A DNA stretch of 64,000 nucleotides, from the NCBI RefSeq assembly GCF_900100205.1, contig NZ_FNEQ01000007.1, forward strand, positions 186,001 to 250,000, written 5' to 3'. The DNA comes from Duganella sp. OV510 (GTDB taxonomy: Bacteria; Pseudomonadota; Gammaproteobacteria; Burkholderiales; Burkholderiaceae_D). The stretch's first letter is position 1. Each line of letters starts with the position of its first letter. The notes below the pieces were generated by a model that saw only the letters and a list, made by a program, of their open reading frames with translations, did not search any database and was not told the origin of the DNA. Both the position numbers and the translations under genes were made by a program. Shown here one piece after another: positions 63,981 to 64,000 of the stretch.

Positions 63981-64000
63981 ACCGTGTCGTCATCAAAGTG

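Overview
The window is a GC-rich chromosomal segment from a betaproteobacterium, most likely the Oxalobacteraceae (Massilia, Duganella, Janthinobacterium and relatives). That placement is inferred from gene content and neighbourhoods typical of Burkholderiales, not from an rRNA or a database search. The clues are a cox cluster with a 35-residue small assembly protein plus DUF2970 and DUF2909 proteins, a DUF2782-thrB-BPSS1780 run, oxyR next to ubiA, xseB-ispA-dxs, and proC/yggS divergent from pilT/pilU. Almost every base is coding. I see no rRNA, tRNA, CRISPR array, prophage or intact insertion sequence.

Layout. 1-2.3 kb holds a minus-strand stress operon (DUF475 membrane protein, TerD, AIM24-like protein), divergent from an NhaR-type LysR regulator. 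3.4-6.6 kb holds a CorC/HlyC-type membrane protein, a periplasmic solute-binding protein and an AI-2E family transporter. 6.6-16.2 kb is the aa3-type (caa3-like) cytochrome c oxidase locus: subunits I, II (with a fused cytochrome c domain) and III, Cox11, SURF1, two Cys-pair (Sco-like) assembly proteins, heme A synthase and heme O synthase. It is interrupted by an AT-richer two-gene plus-strand cassette of unknown function at 7308-7899. 16.4-25.9 kb holds bioC, comF (with an in-frame minisatellite), trmL, a DMT transporter, an AraC regulator, rfaE2, a pilU-like ATPase, oxyR, ubiA, an ElaB/YqjD protein and proC. 25.9-32.1 kb holds yggS, pilT, pilU, a glutathione peroxidase and a membrane GGDEF-EAL protein with a LacI-type operator-like palindrome upstream. 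32.1-35.8 kb is glcDEF. 35.9-40.6 kb holds a SUFU-domain protein, a cobalamin adenosyltransferase, a deletion scar made of two gene remnants, then dxs-ispA-xseB. 40.9-46.2 kb holds a Rieske oxygenase, a second DMT transporter, a sulfurtransferase, a ParE-type toxin-antitoxin pair, a ZIP metal transporter and a Tat-exported dienelactone hydrolase. 46.2-53.6 kb holds polA, DUF2782-thrB-BPSS1780 and a UvrD-type helicase. 53.6-59.4 kb holds an M56 (BlaR1-like) peptidase behind a nested palindrome, glutathione-dependent formaldehyde dehydrogenase, a Gfo/Idh/MocA dehydrogenase and two orphan response regulators, one with an ANTAR RNA-binding domain. 59.4-64 kb is a TPP-riboswitch-controlled thiamine operon, thiC-thiS-thiG-thiD-thiE.

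Most of the content is core metabolism. The parts worth a second look are small: the two-gene cassette inside the oxidase locus, the dispersed 25-bp repeat near the pil genes, the comF minisatellite, the shared-centre palindrome at the M56 gene, the lysR/SGNH-hydrolase scar, the missing conventional start codon of the ZIP gene, and the LacI-like site before the GGDEF-EAL gene. Nothing here proves a wholly new system. The 7308-7899 cassette is the best candidate for undescribed function.
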